From Agapetus fuscipes (Eukaryota; Arthropoda; Insecta; Trichoptera; Glossosomatidae): a stretch of 64,000 nt of DNA. The stretch is taken from the NCBI GenBank assembly GCA_951799405.1, contig OX637334.1, positions 4,216,001 to 4,280,000 of the forward strand. The letters run 5' to 3'. This document shows, one piece after another, positions 9,701-18,548 of this stretch (the stretch's first letter is position 1; every line of letters begins with the position of its first letter). Position numbers and translations under genes: made by a program. Below the pieces are notes generated by a model. The model ran no database searches. It had not been told where the DNA came from and saw only the letters and a list, made by a program, of their open reading frames with translations.

Positions 9701-11914
9701 GCACCAGTTATACTGGCTGCAAAGCTTCTCATCAAAGAGCTATGGCGTGCCAATATCGGTTGGGATGACTCTCCGCCTGATGCTATAATTCGACGTTTTT
9801 CGAGTATAACACAAGAACTTCCGTTGCTCGCTACTTTAAAAATTCCTAGGCACATCGGTGTGACTAGCTCAACCAAAGTATTATTAGTAGGTTTTTGTGA
9901 TGCTAGTCTGAATGGTTACGGTTGTGTTATATATGTACATACAACTGACATGGATGGAAATATTTCTGTCAGGTTGTTGTGCTCAAAATCTAAGGTATCT
10001 CCCACCAAGATTACGACATTAGCACGTTTAGAGTTGTGCGCTGCTGTTTTATTGTCAAAGATGTTAAAACTTGTGACCGAGATGTATCGTGATCGGATTC
10101 ATATAACTGATGTATATGCTTTTTCTGATTCAACGATTGCGCTGGCTTGGATTTGCTCTTCTCCACATCGTTGGTCAATTTTTGTAGGAAATAGAGTCGC
10201 TCAGTGTCAGGAGAATTTACCCCCTCAGAACTTTTATCACATCTCAGGGGACGAGAACCCAAGTGACTGTGTTTCACGTGGTATGTTACCATCTCAATTA
10301 ATTTCTCATAGTTTATGGTGGAATGGTCCACTGTGGCTTCAACGCCCTTCGGATGAATGGCCGATTCAAAGATTCTCCTCGTCCGATGCGTTAGAAATTC
10401 CTGAACAGGCAACTGTACTGACAGCCATTGTAGTACATGCCGACTCTATGATTTTATATGACTTAGCACAACGAACTTCTTCGTGGAATAAATTAATTCG
10501 AATTACAGTTTACATTCTTCGCTTTATAAATAAATTTAAATCACTGTTGCATTTTATTGAATGCATGTCCCATGCTGAAGTTAAGTTAGTACAGACAATA
10601 CAAACTGTTCATTTCTCGGACGACATTAAGTTGATAAAAGATAACAAGTTACCATCGAAAAAACTGCGTAATTTATCGGTTTTTCTGGATCAGGAAGGTA
10701 CGTTACGAGTTGGAGGTCGGCTTTCACGGTCTGATTTACCCTTTGAAGCTAGACACCCAGCTTTACTTCCGAAACATGACTCAGTGGTGAACTTAATAAT
10801 TAAACATTTTCACGAATCCAACTGTCATACCGGTCCAGGACTTTTGATGTCTATCATACGACAAAGGTTTTGGATATTGGATGCCAGAACCGTTATACGA
10901 GCACAAACTCGTAAATGCAATATTTGCTTCCGAGTGAACCCGTCGCACCCTACGCCAAAGATGGCGGACTTGCCTGCCTGTCGCATAGCAGAAGCTAAAG
11001 CATTTGTGCATACGGGGGTAGATTATGCTGGGCCTTTAAGAATACTTCTTACGCGACGACGTGGACAACATGCTCAAAAGGCATATATCTGCCTGTTTGT
11101 TTGTCTAGTGACCAAGGCGGTGCATATTGAGCTCGCAACTGATCTGTCGAGTGCCTGTTTTATAGCTGCATTTAAGCGTTTTATCTCTCGTCGTGGGCCA
11201 GTTTCCTTTATGTATTCGGACAACGGCACAAATTTTGTTGGGGCTCGTGCCCAATTAGATGAGATATATAATCTTTTACAAAATTCACAGCATAATGTCC
11301 GAATGAAGCGAGAACTTAAGGCGTATAAAATAGAGTGGAAAATGATTCCCCCTCGAGCTCCTCACTTCGGAGCTTTATGGGAATCAAATATTAAGAGTTT
11401 GAAAACTCATCTGTATCGAGTGATAGGGAATCAGTTGCTCACATATGAGGAGATGCAAACGGTGTTGACTCAAATCGAGAGTATCATGAATTCTAGACCA
11501 CTAAGTGTCATCAGTTCTGATCCTCACCCTGACGTTATAACTCCTGCGCATTTCTTGATGTCCACTCCCTTAAAACATCTGCCTGCTTCTGAGCTACCGG
11601 ACACCCCAGTTAATCTTACTCAGCGTAAAAATCTCCTGGATCAAATCGTGTCATCTTACTGGAAGCGATGGAAGGTAGAATACCTGCACACTTTGCAGGT
11701 CAGACAAAAATGGCAAACCGATGTTAATGCAATTCAGGTAGGGACTGTTGTACTGATTGGGCAAGAGGACGCTCCTCCTTTGTCCTGGCCTCTGGGAATC
11801 ATCACCAAGGTTTTCCCTGGGGATGATGGCGTGATTCGAGTAGCCACAGTAAAGACTGAGCAAGGTTTTTACAAACGTCCGGTCGTCAAACTCTACCCAT
11901 TGCCGACACAATAG
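6722..11914 (+). CDS. BEL/Pao gag-pol polyprotein, intact
   Basis: A single 1730-aa frame encodes all proteins needed for retrotransposition: capsid/nucleocapsid, protease, reverse transcriptase, RNase H and integrase. Residues about 118-280 form a DUF1759-type gag domain (IPLFDGNPKNWSRFF). Zinc-knuckle cysteines follow (C373, C376, H381, C385, then C391, C394). The aspartic-protease motif is DNGS at 477-480, where DSGS is more usual. The RT active site is YMDD at 885-888. RNase H starts around FCDAS (D1060). The integrase has an HHCC region and a DDE triad at D1434, D1500 and E1554, then a DUF5641-like C-terminus (VGTVVLIGQ). The start ATG has purine context TAAACATGG. There is no internal stop or frameshift. 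Activity is inferred, not shown. Confidence 0.95.
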   Translation: MADALTRTLVILKEKQKVYFERINNLYKLGKNVSNFASRENSNFLSASKEAGSWVKKYEDLIDQINALSLEIDPEAKVNYQSLMAFEELYSKIMDVRERILKTETPHVSTQSGPRYEVKLPHIQIPLFDGNPKNWSRFFESFKANVHLNTGLSDAQRVQYLTGNLTGKAANIFSGIVPSAETYNVVWDSLVKKYQDIRALGTYYINNILDLKKADHTAACLDAFIEKYAASIAALKQLGIADVGDFLLFNCALRKLNSSTVMAFELSLKDIEIPSCQNLISFVQQQVKILERSHVNESKSVSEACHSYTRVRNNTTKSVSGRAFLASSRVSTGDTLFCVLCKRNDHNKLHKCVKFKSYSPKERYEFIKSKRGCVRCLSVAHWSHCTETGTCQICNKGHHTLLHFDDNENKARRVVKNAEQGHQLSHSGDDMQGLGVPSVSLSANARVNASTVLLATAQVFAWSNCKKNKMIVRCLVDNGSQNHLITLECCRNMSLHIVPLNNSVIRGIGLSARPIHGCVNFEIQSRYNPQNTYKVNALVVDQITDQLPSRYIDNSDMTYLKDISMADLSWNVPGVVDIVLGAQLFPFIYLGKMIESKSKAPPALLTSFGYVLMGDCPKSVSAADSCHESFSALAVKDADLLLHKFWELEEIPVKKFLSPDETACENSFVSSVTKDEVGRYSVALPFCADPENLGNSRNTAFRRFLLLERKFKQLPSLQENYNSVINDYIQKGYLSEVAESDIGEHGYYIPHHAVVRQDKPMPRIVLDASAKTHTGLSLNDVLHSGPNLQADLFLLLLDFRLFPVAMTADVQQMYLQVGVFVDHRRYLRILFRFSEKEKVRTFQFNRVPFGLKCSPFLAMRSVRQLASDMAEHFPEAAKVAGARFYMDDLVQSVADEASAVSLAKDLVALFKYGGMDLVKWSSNSSYLLDSLPNSHRGSIKFDDDKGVTLKVLGLSWDPVKDNFFFTSNDSQQKCTKRSILSVVARLFDVLGLVAPVILAAKLLIKELWRANIGWDDSPPDAIIRRFSSITQELPLLATLKIPRHIGVTSSTKVLLVGFCDASLNGYGCVIYVHTTDMDGNISVRLLCSKSKVSPTKITTLARLELCAAVLLSKMLKLVTEMYRDRIHITDVYAFSDSTIALAWICSSPHRWSIFVGNRVAQCQENLPPQNFYHISGDENPSDCVSRGMLPSQLISHSLWWNGPLWLQRPSDEWPIQRFSSSDALEIPEQATVLTAIVVHADSMILYDLAQRTSSWNKLIRITVYILRFINKFKSLLHFIECMSHAEVKLVQTIQTVHFSDDIKLIKDNKLPSKKLRNLSVFLDQEGTLRVGGRLSRSDLPFEARHPALLPKHDSVVNLIIKHFHESNCHTGPGLLMSIIRQRFWILDARTVIRAQTRKCNICFRVNPSHPTPKMADLPACRIAEAKAFVHTGVDYAGPLRILLTRRRGQHAQKAYICLFVCLVTKAVHIELATDLSSACFIAAFKRFISRRGPVSFMYSDNGTNFVGARAQLDEIYNLLQNSQHNVRMKRELKAYKIEWKMIPPRAPHFGALWESNIKSLKTHLYRVIGNQLLTYEEMQTVLTQIESIMNSRPLSVISSDPHPDVITPAHFLMSTPLKHLPASELPDTPVNLTQRKNLLDQIVSSYWKRWKVEYLHTLQVRQKWQTDVNAIQVGTVVLIGQEDAPPLSWPLGIITKVFPGDDGVIRVATVKTEQGFYKRPVVKLYPLPTQ

Positions 11915-12248
11915 ATTACTATTTAATTTCGTCTACTGAGTTAGTAGATCTCTACCATTGTACATATTTACCATGTTTAGAATTAATCTTATGCTTTACT
12001 ACTAAGCTTATCTGTTAGAACATGTTAAATCTAGCTTATTATATTGGCTTAAGTATTTTTGTGTCTAACCTGCTTACTTGTAGGCATACTTATTATATTA
12101 ATTATATTAAGTTTCTCTAGTTTAAGATTTTCAAACATTGATTGTAATTATACCTATGTATCATTTCTCGAATATTGTTTGTAAAAATCGACATGGTTTC
12201 TTTGAATATCTGGTTTGTGTTGCAAAGCTTTTAACTTTAAGTCTTTGC
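11915..12248 (+). other. BEL/Pao 3' UTR
   Basis: AT-rich sequence between the gag-pol stop (TAG at 11912-11914) and the polypurine tract. No further open frame was seen, so there is no env-like gene. Confidence 0.7.
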
Positions 12249-12261
12249 AAAGGGGGGTGTA
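12249..12261 (+). promoter_or_regulatory. Polypurine tract
   Basis: AAAGGGGGGTGTA directly precedes the 3' LTR. This is the expected place for the plus-strand primer. Confidence 0.85.
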
Positions 12262-12846
12262 TGGTGACGCATGAATAGCGTCATCTATTTTTAATTTTAA
12301 TTAATAGTCTAAGAAGCGAATTTCATGTTGGACTTTCACAATCTGAAAAAAGTGCGGATAAAAATCGCAAGATGTCGGTATGAACTTTTTTGACATCCAA
12401 CGTGAAATCTCAAGATTTGAGGACTTCCTTTTCCGTCGTTGTTCGCAGTAGACACGTTTTGATATGTCTCGCGACCGATTTGAAATTTACCGTTAAAAAT
12501 TCTGTGAGTGAGTGTGTTTGTTTTACATATAACTTGCAAGTGTGGCAGTTCGTGAACAAAGCTCATCTCCATAGGATCCTGAGAAACGAGCATCATCTTG
12601 GACCAGAGCACAATTTGAGGTGAGTGGAGATCCTTTTGATTTTCGCTTCTTTGGTACGGGATAGTCGTCCAAAATTGAAAGCCACCTACTGAAGGTCGGT
12701 TTGTTCGAGGGAGAAAATATCTAGGCAGTAGTTCTAGAATTTTCATATCCCTCATTTGGAGAATACGTTACAGTTTCTCCACTTTGCTTTTTTTGTATTT
12801 TATATACATACCCCCTGAGGGGCAAAATTTACAACTTGCCTCCCCA
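12262..12846 (+). mobile_element. BEL/Pao element, 3' LTR
   Basis: 585 bp, same length and sequence as 5595-6179 as far as I can read. It ends CCTCCCCA and is followed at once by the CAGGT target duplication. Confidence 0.95.
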
Positions 12847-12958
12847 CAGGTAATGGGGCCGGCCTCACACCAACCACTTTCAGTTGAAGTGGGGGTTTCC
12901 AGCTCCCGGGGGGGCTGGTTCTCATTTCTTGTGAAGGCTGAGTAAACCTTTGAGATCG
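12847..12958 (-). mobile_element. SINE-B, right part of split copy
   Basis: It continues the copy begun at 5512, with CTTTCAGTTGAAGTGGG and TTGTGAAGGCTGAGTAAACC. It ends GAGATCGACC, so the tRNA-like head has been almost entirely deleted. The copy at 37793 carries a similar internal deletion. Confidence 0.85.
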
Positions 12959-13095
12959 ACCTTTGGTTTTTTTATATTGTAGGTTCACATGCGGCATGTG
13001 CAAGCGCGAACTTGTACGTGTCTGCTTGTGAGAATGCATATAATGTGAAACCTCAATTTTACATATCATCTTTGCAACTTAGATGAGATTAGATA
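12959..13095 (+). mobile_element. LINE-A 3' end, right half of split copy
   Basis: The sequence resumes the module started at 5406, with TATATTGTAGGTTCACATGC, GCAAGCGCGAACTTGTACG and TTTGCAACTTAGATGAG. Confidence 0.85.
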
Positions 13096-13546
13096 TGGAT
13101 TGCAGCTTGTTACACTACATCGGTTCTGCAATCCGGAAAGTATGTGACCGAAAAGTCATGCGGACAGACTGTCATGTGACCGATTTGTCCATGGCTGAGG
13201 TGTCTGTGACCAATTTGTCGTGGAACCAAGTATTGTCTATTGAATGTTATCTTCTTCTCTTAAATCTTAAATATTAATACATATTTTCGGTGTAGATTAT
13301 AGACAATACATAGATTATTTCAGTTTTATTGTATTTTTTCATAACGCATTTCGCCTATTAGAGAATCAAGGCTTACCACTTGCACTTGCCACTTGCCAAT
13401 AAGTATTTGCTACTTTCCACTTACCACTTACCTGTTTTTACCGGCGTTCTTTGACAACCAATTTTTAATTCGTTTATAATTAATTCATAGTCGCAGGTGC
13501 TCCCAAATCACGATACTTTATGGCGTACGGTCAGTGGCGTAGCAAA
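13096..13546. other. Unassigned DNA with degenerate short repeats
   Basis: Between 13130 and 13240 GTGACCGA/GTGACCAA and TTTGTC motifs recur about every 16 bases, recalling the minisatellite at 51471. At 13378-13432 CACTTGCCA/CACTTACCA words recur. The rest shows nothing recognisable. Confidence 0.5.
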
Positions 13547-13857
13547 ATAATAATAATAATAATATTAGGATGATTTATATGGTGAACGCTGTTTTTGTGT
13601 GTATCACACCTCAAGAGCCCTCTGCGAGCTTGATCGTCGCTGTAGAAAGCGCCAATTCTCAAGCAAGACCCAGTTGTTGTAAGGTTGGATGGACCTTTCA
13701 GTGACCGGTCTTTGGTAAAGGTTTATGAATTTTTCAACTCAGCGAAGAGCACATTCGAAATATAAATGGTATATTTCTTGTGCTCCGCCGGGATCCGAAT
13801 CCACAACCTTCCATTTACGAGTCCGAAGTGTTGCCACTGGACTACGGACCGGTCCAT
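13547..13857 (-). mobile_element. SINE-C copy, full length
   Basis: From left to right: an AATAATATTAGGATGATTTAT tail side, AGACCCAGTTG, GACCGGTC, then the complement of the tRNA-like head (CGGGATCCGAATCC, CACTGGACTACGGACCGGTC). The ATT-repeat tail is at the left, as expected for a minus-strand copy. Confidence 0.9.
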
Positions 13858-13864
13858 AGATTTT

Positions 13865-14160
13865 TATAGATTATTAATTATAGATGTAATTTATTATTCA
13901 TATTCCTTGACTTATAGGTTGGTATGAGGCTGACCACCCATACTGTAAAAAATGGTTCACTTTGCCAGTGTCACCCCTGTTTCAGGGAAGGTCGGCAAAA
14001 GTTGTGGGGCTTATGTTCATTTGAGGTTTGAATTTTATTTGTAAGTACACAATCAGCATTTGTAAGCGCGAACTACACGTGTTTGTTTGTGGGCATACAT
14101 CTGAGAGCTTTGAATGAATATATCCTTGCAACTTAGATTATAGATTATTAATTATAGATG
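13865..14160 (+). mobile_element. LINE-A 3' end with 22-bp target duplication
   Basis: The element body is 13887-14138. It starts within the LINE-A 3' UTR (TAATTTATTATTCATATTCC) and runs to TTGCAACTTAGAT. The flanks 13865-13886 and 14139-14160 are identical over 22 bases, beginning TATAGATTATTAATTA. Part of the duplication resembles the tail repeat, so the true length could be a few bases shorter. Long variable target duplications are the mark of LINE-type target-primed insertion. Confidence 0.9.
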
Positions 14161-14214
14161 CCCTTTATTCAGAATACATAAATGATGGCCATCAAAGGAA
14201 CGCTACTAAGCTAT

Positions 14215-14395
14215 AGGTACATATAGTATCACTGCTTGCCGCGTTTTCCCCGAGAGGAAGCTATTTTTTTGGGGTCGCGGTTTCTCAACCCCTGAGGAGG
14301 CTGGTACTCATTTCTTGTGAAGTTATTGAAGATAGAAGGTATTTGAAATAAGCACCGAAACGGGAAATCATATCTGACACATTCGAAATGAGCGA
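14215..14395 (-). mobile_element. SINE-B, truncated
   Basis: The copy keeps TTGCCGCGTTTTCCCCGA, CTGGTACTCATTTCTTGTGA and CACCGAAACGGGAAATCAT. It stops before the tRNA-like head. Confidence 0.75.
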
Positions 14396-14746
14396 AACTA
14401 TTCAGTTTATAATATATAACAGTATTAATTGAAAATGAATTTACTTACTATTTTATTTCCGTATTTCTAAAAGGGTAGTATTTGCGTGTGAAACCTATAT
14501 ATTTTCACAGGTAAGGGAGTTAACTTGCACCAGCTATTTTTCTAGAGATGTCAGTGTGTCTTATATCCATTTTGTTCTGCCAGAGGAACCTGTAACCCCT
14601 AAACAGCGCGTTTCCAAGGCGAAGAATAAATAATGCACAGTATACTCGGTTGGAGGGTAGGGATGAAATAAAATAGTCCCTCAGTTAGCCTCTGAAGATG
14701 GACGGATAAAGTCCAATAGCGCTTAGGCATTGTAAACTAAAAAAAT
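14396..14746. other. Unassigned DNA
   Basis: No repeat family or frame recognised in 350 bp of AT-rich sequence. Confidence 0.45.
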
Positions 14747-15195
14747 GTGAAAATAAAACTTATTTAAAAACACTTAAATTTAAAAAAATATAGAGTTAGG
14801 AATGAATGGGTAAAAAAAGAATGTAATTTGAAAGAGGATGTGAAAGTTAAGGTACAAAAGAATGTGATGAGATGGTTTGGGCATGTGGAAAGAATGAATG
14901 ATGATAGACTGACAAAGTATGTATACAAAGAAAGTGTGAAAGGAAAAAGAGGGAAGGGACGACCGAGAAAAGTATGGAGTGATCAGATTGAGGAGATTGT
15001 GAAAGAATGGGATATACAAAGTGAGCGTAAAAGAAGAAAATGCATGAAAAAGGTGATGGATATGAATGAATTGAAAGAGGTATGTAAGGATAGGAAAAAA
15101 TGGAGGCAACTCTGCAGAGGCTCTGGCCACCCCTAGCGGAATGGCGACAGAGTTACAGTTACAGTTACAGTTACAGTTATCGTGAAAATAAAACT
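14747..15195 (+). pseudogene. LINE-H 3' end with 14-bp target duplication
   Basis: The body starts near 14790. An open frame at 14828-15136 covers the last 102 codons of the RT protein, with RWFGHVERMNDDRLTKY, GKGRPRKVWSDQIEEI and the C-terminal CRGSGHP. The 3' end is CCCCTAGCGGAATGGCGAC followed by five AGTTAC-type units. GTGAAAATAAAACT lies on both sides (14747-14760 and 15182-15195), a target duplication. About 30 AT-rich bases between the left duplication and the coding part are unexplained. Confidence 0.9.
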
Positions 15196-15594
15196 ACGTT
15201 TTAGAAAATAAAACTACTTATGTTTTAAAAAAGTTTTTAAATTAAAATTAAAATAGTCCCCTCACACGTCCGCCCCTCCAACGCTACGCCACTGCGTATG
15301 ATCAGAACTGGATTCAGTAAATCAAACTGACGCCGGAGCTTAAAAATTTAGTTTGGGAGAAATTCATGGGTTAGGAAGAAACCAGATAAAGTTATTGTGC
15401 TTAGTAAGTTTACCCAATCATAAAGTAAGTAGGACTATTAAACACTTGTACGGTTATATTTCAAATGAAGATATTACAAGCCATGGTGTAAAGTGGGTAC
15501 TGCGAGTTTTATTACATGGCATTTGATAACACAGACTATGCGGCATGTTTGTATTAATAAATTAAAATTTCAGTTCATCAATCATCATCATCAT
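15196..15594. other. Unassigned DNA
   Basis: No family recognised. A short ATC trinucleotide run (ATCATCATCATCATCAT) closes the stretch. Confidence 0.45.
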
Positions 15595-15597
15595 CAT

Positions 15598-15660
15598 AGT
15601 ACAGGGAAGAATTGAGGGAAGACCCATAAGAAAAGCGTCGCTGATATGGTCGAGCGAATA
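15598..15660 (+). pseudogene. Possible LINE C-terminal scrap
   Basis: One frame reads GRIEGRPIRKASLIWSSE-like, resembling the GRIEGRR..R..W motif seen near the C-terminus of many insect LINE proteins. It is short and follows a trinucleotide run, a common LINE tail type. The call is weak. Confidence 0.3.
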
Positions 15661-15664
15661 AGGC

Positions 15665-15862
15665 GCTGGCATGCGGCCGACCACCCATGGAAAATGATTC
15701 ACTTTTGCCAGTATCGCCCCTGTTTCAGGGAAGGTTGGCAAGAGTTGCAGGGTGTATGCTTGGTGCAGGGTGTGCAAGCGGGAACTTATTCGTGTCTGCT
15801 TGTGAGAATACATATAGTAAGAATCCCTAATGTAACATATCTCTGCAACTTAGATTATTTAG
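15665..15862 (+). mobile_element. LINE-A 3' end, internally shortened
   Basis: The head GGCATGCGGCCGACCACCC, core CGCCCCTGTTTCAGGGAAGG and end CTCTGCAACTTAGATTATT are present. The middle (from GCAGGGTGTATG to TGCAAGCGGGAAC) is scrambled by a small duplication or deletion. Confidence 0.8.
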
Positions 15863-15877
15863 AGATTACCACTTTTT

Positions 15878-16075
15878 TTTTAATGGAGTTGTGAAGAGGA
15901 ATGCAATTCACCAACCTATTCTGCCTGGCCAGAAACAGGCCAATGGCATCTGTTGAATCAAGATCAAAGTTATGGCCAAATGATCCAAGTGGGAATCGAA
16001 CCGACATTATTCTATTCCAAATACGCTAGAAAGATCAGCTACTAGACTCCCTTGGCCATAACACCGACGTATCTG
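15878..16075 (-). mobile_element. SINE-D copy, tRNA-like
   Basis: On the minus strand, GGAGTCTAGTAGCTGATC resembles a pol III A box region and GGTTCGATTCCCAC a B box. The body includes GCCTGGCCAGAAACAGG, shared with 18549-18700. It is a third tRNA-derived family, distinct from SINE-B and SINE-C. Confidence 0.65.
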
Positions 16076-16145
16076 TTTTGTGGGCATGCATTTATTATGA
16101 ATTTTAAATGTTAATATATCTCTTTGCAACTAAGATTATTAACAG
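16076..16145 (+). mobile_element. LINE-A 3' tip
   Basis: Only the last 70 bp of the module is present: TTTTGTGGGCATGCATTTAT through TTTGCAACTAAGATTATT. Confidence 0.65.
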
Positions 16146-16299
16146 ATCAACACTAAAAAATATTAAGATTATTGGTTTTAGATAATAGTAACTAGAGCAA
16201 TTTCGAACCCCGCCTGCGCCGTGTCTTTTTTTGTCGTCAAAGTATTTGTCTATGCAAAAACTTTGAAGTTGGTTCAGATGTCATTGGGTAATTACGTAA

Positions 16300-16606
16300 C
16301 TCGCAACTAAGCTACAAATATAGTGTAACTTCTTGTCTGTGTTATCCCCGAAGGGGTTGCATGTGGCGATTCGGGACGTATTTATTTTTACGGGTAAGGG
16401 TGTCTGCCTCACACCAACCACTTTCAATTGAAGCGGGAGCTTCTCAGCTCACAGAGGGACTGGTTTTAATTTTTTTTTAAGGCTGAGTACACCTTGCCGG
16501 TATTTACTTTGGGTTTGAAATAATTTCTGACGCCGTTGGTTGGGATCAAACCCTAGTTTTATACTATGAAGCGGAAGCATCCCAATAACAGAGCTATCGA
16601 CTGGAA
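16300..16606 (-). mobile_element. SINE-B copy, near full length
   Basis: It runs from GCAACTAAGCTACAAATATA at the left to the tRNA-like AGAGCTATCGACTGGA at the right. The B-box region (GGGATCAAACCC) is diverged. Confidence 0.85.
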
Positions 16607-16842
16607 CTCGATAAACTTTATGTTGATATTTGAATTCTGTTGATTTTATATTGGACTGGAGTGTAGTGTTCTTTATTGAATAGTTTCTGCAATACAGATT
16701 TTATTTTATGACCGTCATATTTCATTGTATAATTATTAATTGCTGGAAAGCGTCTAAGTGGTTTCCATTTGCTTTAGTTACTAAATACATAATCAATTGG
16801 AACACTACGTTAACTTATTAAGTACCACCTACTATATTTAGA

Positions 16843-17800
16843 AAATGGTGGTTGACCCGCAATGTTGGCTGCTAAGACATTATTTTTATAGCTTTACTGA
16901 TTGTTATGTTATTTTAAATAACATATTATAAAAAAACAATCCCGAAGTGTGCAGTGTGTGTTTGTGGGCCAAGCGGAGCCGAACGGTCACGGAAGCGGCC
17001 GAACTGCACCGTATGAACTAATCAGGCCGTCGTTCGTTAGTTCCCGGCGAGATGTGAAGTGAGTCAGACGTTAGCGACCAAGCACCAAGCGGTGCAAGAG
17101 GGGGCACTACGATGGAGCTCCCTCCCCCCCCATCTACTTGGATTTCCTGCCAGCAAGGCACCCGCCTTGTGGACCAGAGGCATAGGAGCGCCCACCCAGG
17201 GGCTCCAACGTGTGGAGGCGTCTGCCTCGGTAACCGCCGCTAGCCTGGGGCGCTGCCCCAGGCCTTCCGTGGAGCTCCAGCCAACAGAGTAGGGAGTGTT
17301 CTAGTGACAACCTGTAGGTCTGGCTAATCCCTTATTTCCCCTTTCCCCCCCATATTAGTACAGTAATAAACCCTTATTTGTTTATGTTAACTTTATCTTT
17401 TCATTATAAAACCCTTCCCAGAGTACAAGTGAGCAACCGAAAGAAAGAACCCCACGCCCTGAGAGTGATGCTGATGAGAGCTAGCCGATGTAAGTATCCT
17501 GAAGATACCTTTCAATCTAAACATAACATGATTTGTAATTATTTGGTGCATTTTATAATTTGTAATATTGCATAATTTTTGTTTAATGCTTTATGAGGAT
17601 GACCACCCATACTGTAAAAAATGGTTCACTTTGCCAATGTCACCCCTGTTTCAGGAAAAAACGGAAAGAGTTGGTTTTTATGTTGTAGGTGCACATGAGG
17701 CATGTGCAAGCGCGAACTTGTACGTGTCTGGTTGTGAAAATGCTTGTAATGTGAATCTCCAATGTAACATATCTTTGCAACTTAGATTAGATTAGATTAG
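16843..17800 (+). pseudogene. LINE-A 3' end split by a solo LTR
   Basis: The left piece (16843-16901) encodes the last residues of the LINE-A RT, ending KWWLTRNVGC-stop, close to KWRLICNV at 44881. The UTR then breaks at 16902 and resumes at 17533 with ATTTGTAATTATTTGGTGC. It continues into the standard module, from GAGGATGACCACCCATACTG to TTGCAACTTAGATTAGATTAG. It is one of the clearest proofs that the 250-bp repeat belongs to a LINE. Confidence 0.85.
16902..17528 (+). mobile_element. Solo LTR, 627 bp
   Basis: The element begins TGTTATGTT and ends AACATAACA, a perfect 9-bp inverted terminus with TG...CA ends. It is flanked by TGAT on both sides (16898-16901 and 17529-17532). A TATTATAAAAAAA box lies at 16924 and an AATAAA poly(A) signal at 17365-17370. 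The middle is much more GC-rich than its surroundings. Strand is set by the TATA-to-poly(A) order. The size and 4-bp duplication suit a Gypsy- or Copia-type LTR left by recombination. The superfamily is not determined. Confidence 0.85.
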
Positions 17801-17890
17801 ACTTGTCAATGTCACCCGTTTTTCAGGGGAAAGGTCGGCAAGAGTTGCAGGCTTTGAGATTAGGTTTTTTTATTGTAAGTCCACATCTTG
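17801..17890 (+). mobile_element. LINE-A fragment, tandem to previous copy
   Basis: It starts at TGTCAATGTCACCCG, runs through TTTTTCAGGGGAAAGG and stops at GTAAGTCCACATC. Both ends are missing. Confidence 0.7.
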
Positions 17891-18049
17891 GAATCTAAGA
17901 AAAAATAATGTAACAAACAAACTGATAATTCTGTCACATTAGGAGGTCCCAGGGTTTAATTTTCTGATAGGACTGTGGACGACCTTGAGCAGGATCCTCC
18001 CCGATTAATGCCTTTGCAAATTTCTGCACCATAGATGGAGATAAGCTCC

Positions 18050-18215
18050 ATCTCCAGGATGTGACTGTGGGGCTGAGAACCAGACTGTCCGGCACATAGT
18101 GGAGGAGTGTCCCATCACAAGACATCCTCCTGGCCTTAAAGACTTCCACGAAACTACGCAAAAGTAGTGAAGTGGACTGAGAGCTTAGATCTCAACTTTC
18201 GACGCGGCCCAATGG
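18050..18215 (+). pseudogene. LINE-Q fragment, RT C-terminal Cys-His motif
   Basis: The plus frame reads CDCGAENQTVRHIVEECP, then TRHPPGLKDFHETTQK and a stop; a frameshifted WTESLDLNF follows. The C-x-CG...H-x3-ECP pattern is known near the C-terminus of insect LINE proteins. It is unlike the LINE-A and LINE-H C-termini, so it is a different lineage. No tail was identified. Confidence 0.7.
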
Positions 18216-18355
18216 CCAAAAAATCCACCACTATTCCAGCCATATGCAAATTAAAGAAAAAAAATATTTTTTTGAGACTTGAACCGAGTATCGCTGATAA
18301 CGTGTCCGTGGTGTTAACCGCTAGACAACGTCAGGTCACACCAATTTGCATGTAG
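18216..18355 (-). mobile_element. tRNA-like SINE head, possible SINE-D relative
   Basis: Reverse strand shows GTCTAGCGGTTAACACC (A-box-like) and CTCGGTTCAAGTCTC (B-box-like), about 35 bases apart. Only a head and a short A-rich tail are visible. Confidence 0.5.
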
Positions 18356-18548
18356 CTACGTGTGACAAGTGTCAAAAACTTTTATTGCTTTTCGTTCGCA
18401 ATAAATAGTTTGAAGAGGATAAAAAAAAAGAATTCGCTTAAAAAAATCAGTGGCACACCCCAATGCTGTGTACATATGCTCATGCATGCGTGGCATTTTT
18501 GTATGCCATTATAAAGAGAACAGGAGCAACCTACAAAATGTTTTTTTA

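Larger units (their letters stand above)
5595..12846 (+). mobile_element. Complete BEL/Pao LTR retrotransposon
   Basis: A 7252-bp element contains a 5' LTR, a primer-binding site, a 0.5-kb leader, one gag-pol frame, a 0.35-kb 3' UTR, a polypurine tract and a 3' LTR. It is flanked by CAGGT duplications. Apparently identical LTRs, an uninterrupted frame and a clean target duplication all point to very recent insertion. The order protease, RT, RNase H, integrase and the DUF1759-type gag support the BEL/Pao assignment. No envelope-like frame is present between gag-pol and the 3' LTR. Confidence 0.95.

Noticed and set aside
11915..12248. Envelope gene downstream of BEL/Pao pol
   Set aside because: No open frame of useful length in this interval, so the element is treated as a retrotransposon without env.
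17765..17798. Telomere-like TTAGATTAGATTAG repeats
   Set aside because: The unit is TTAGA, not the insect telomere TTAGG. It occurs only as LINE-A tails.
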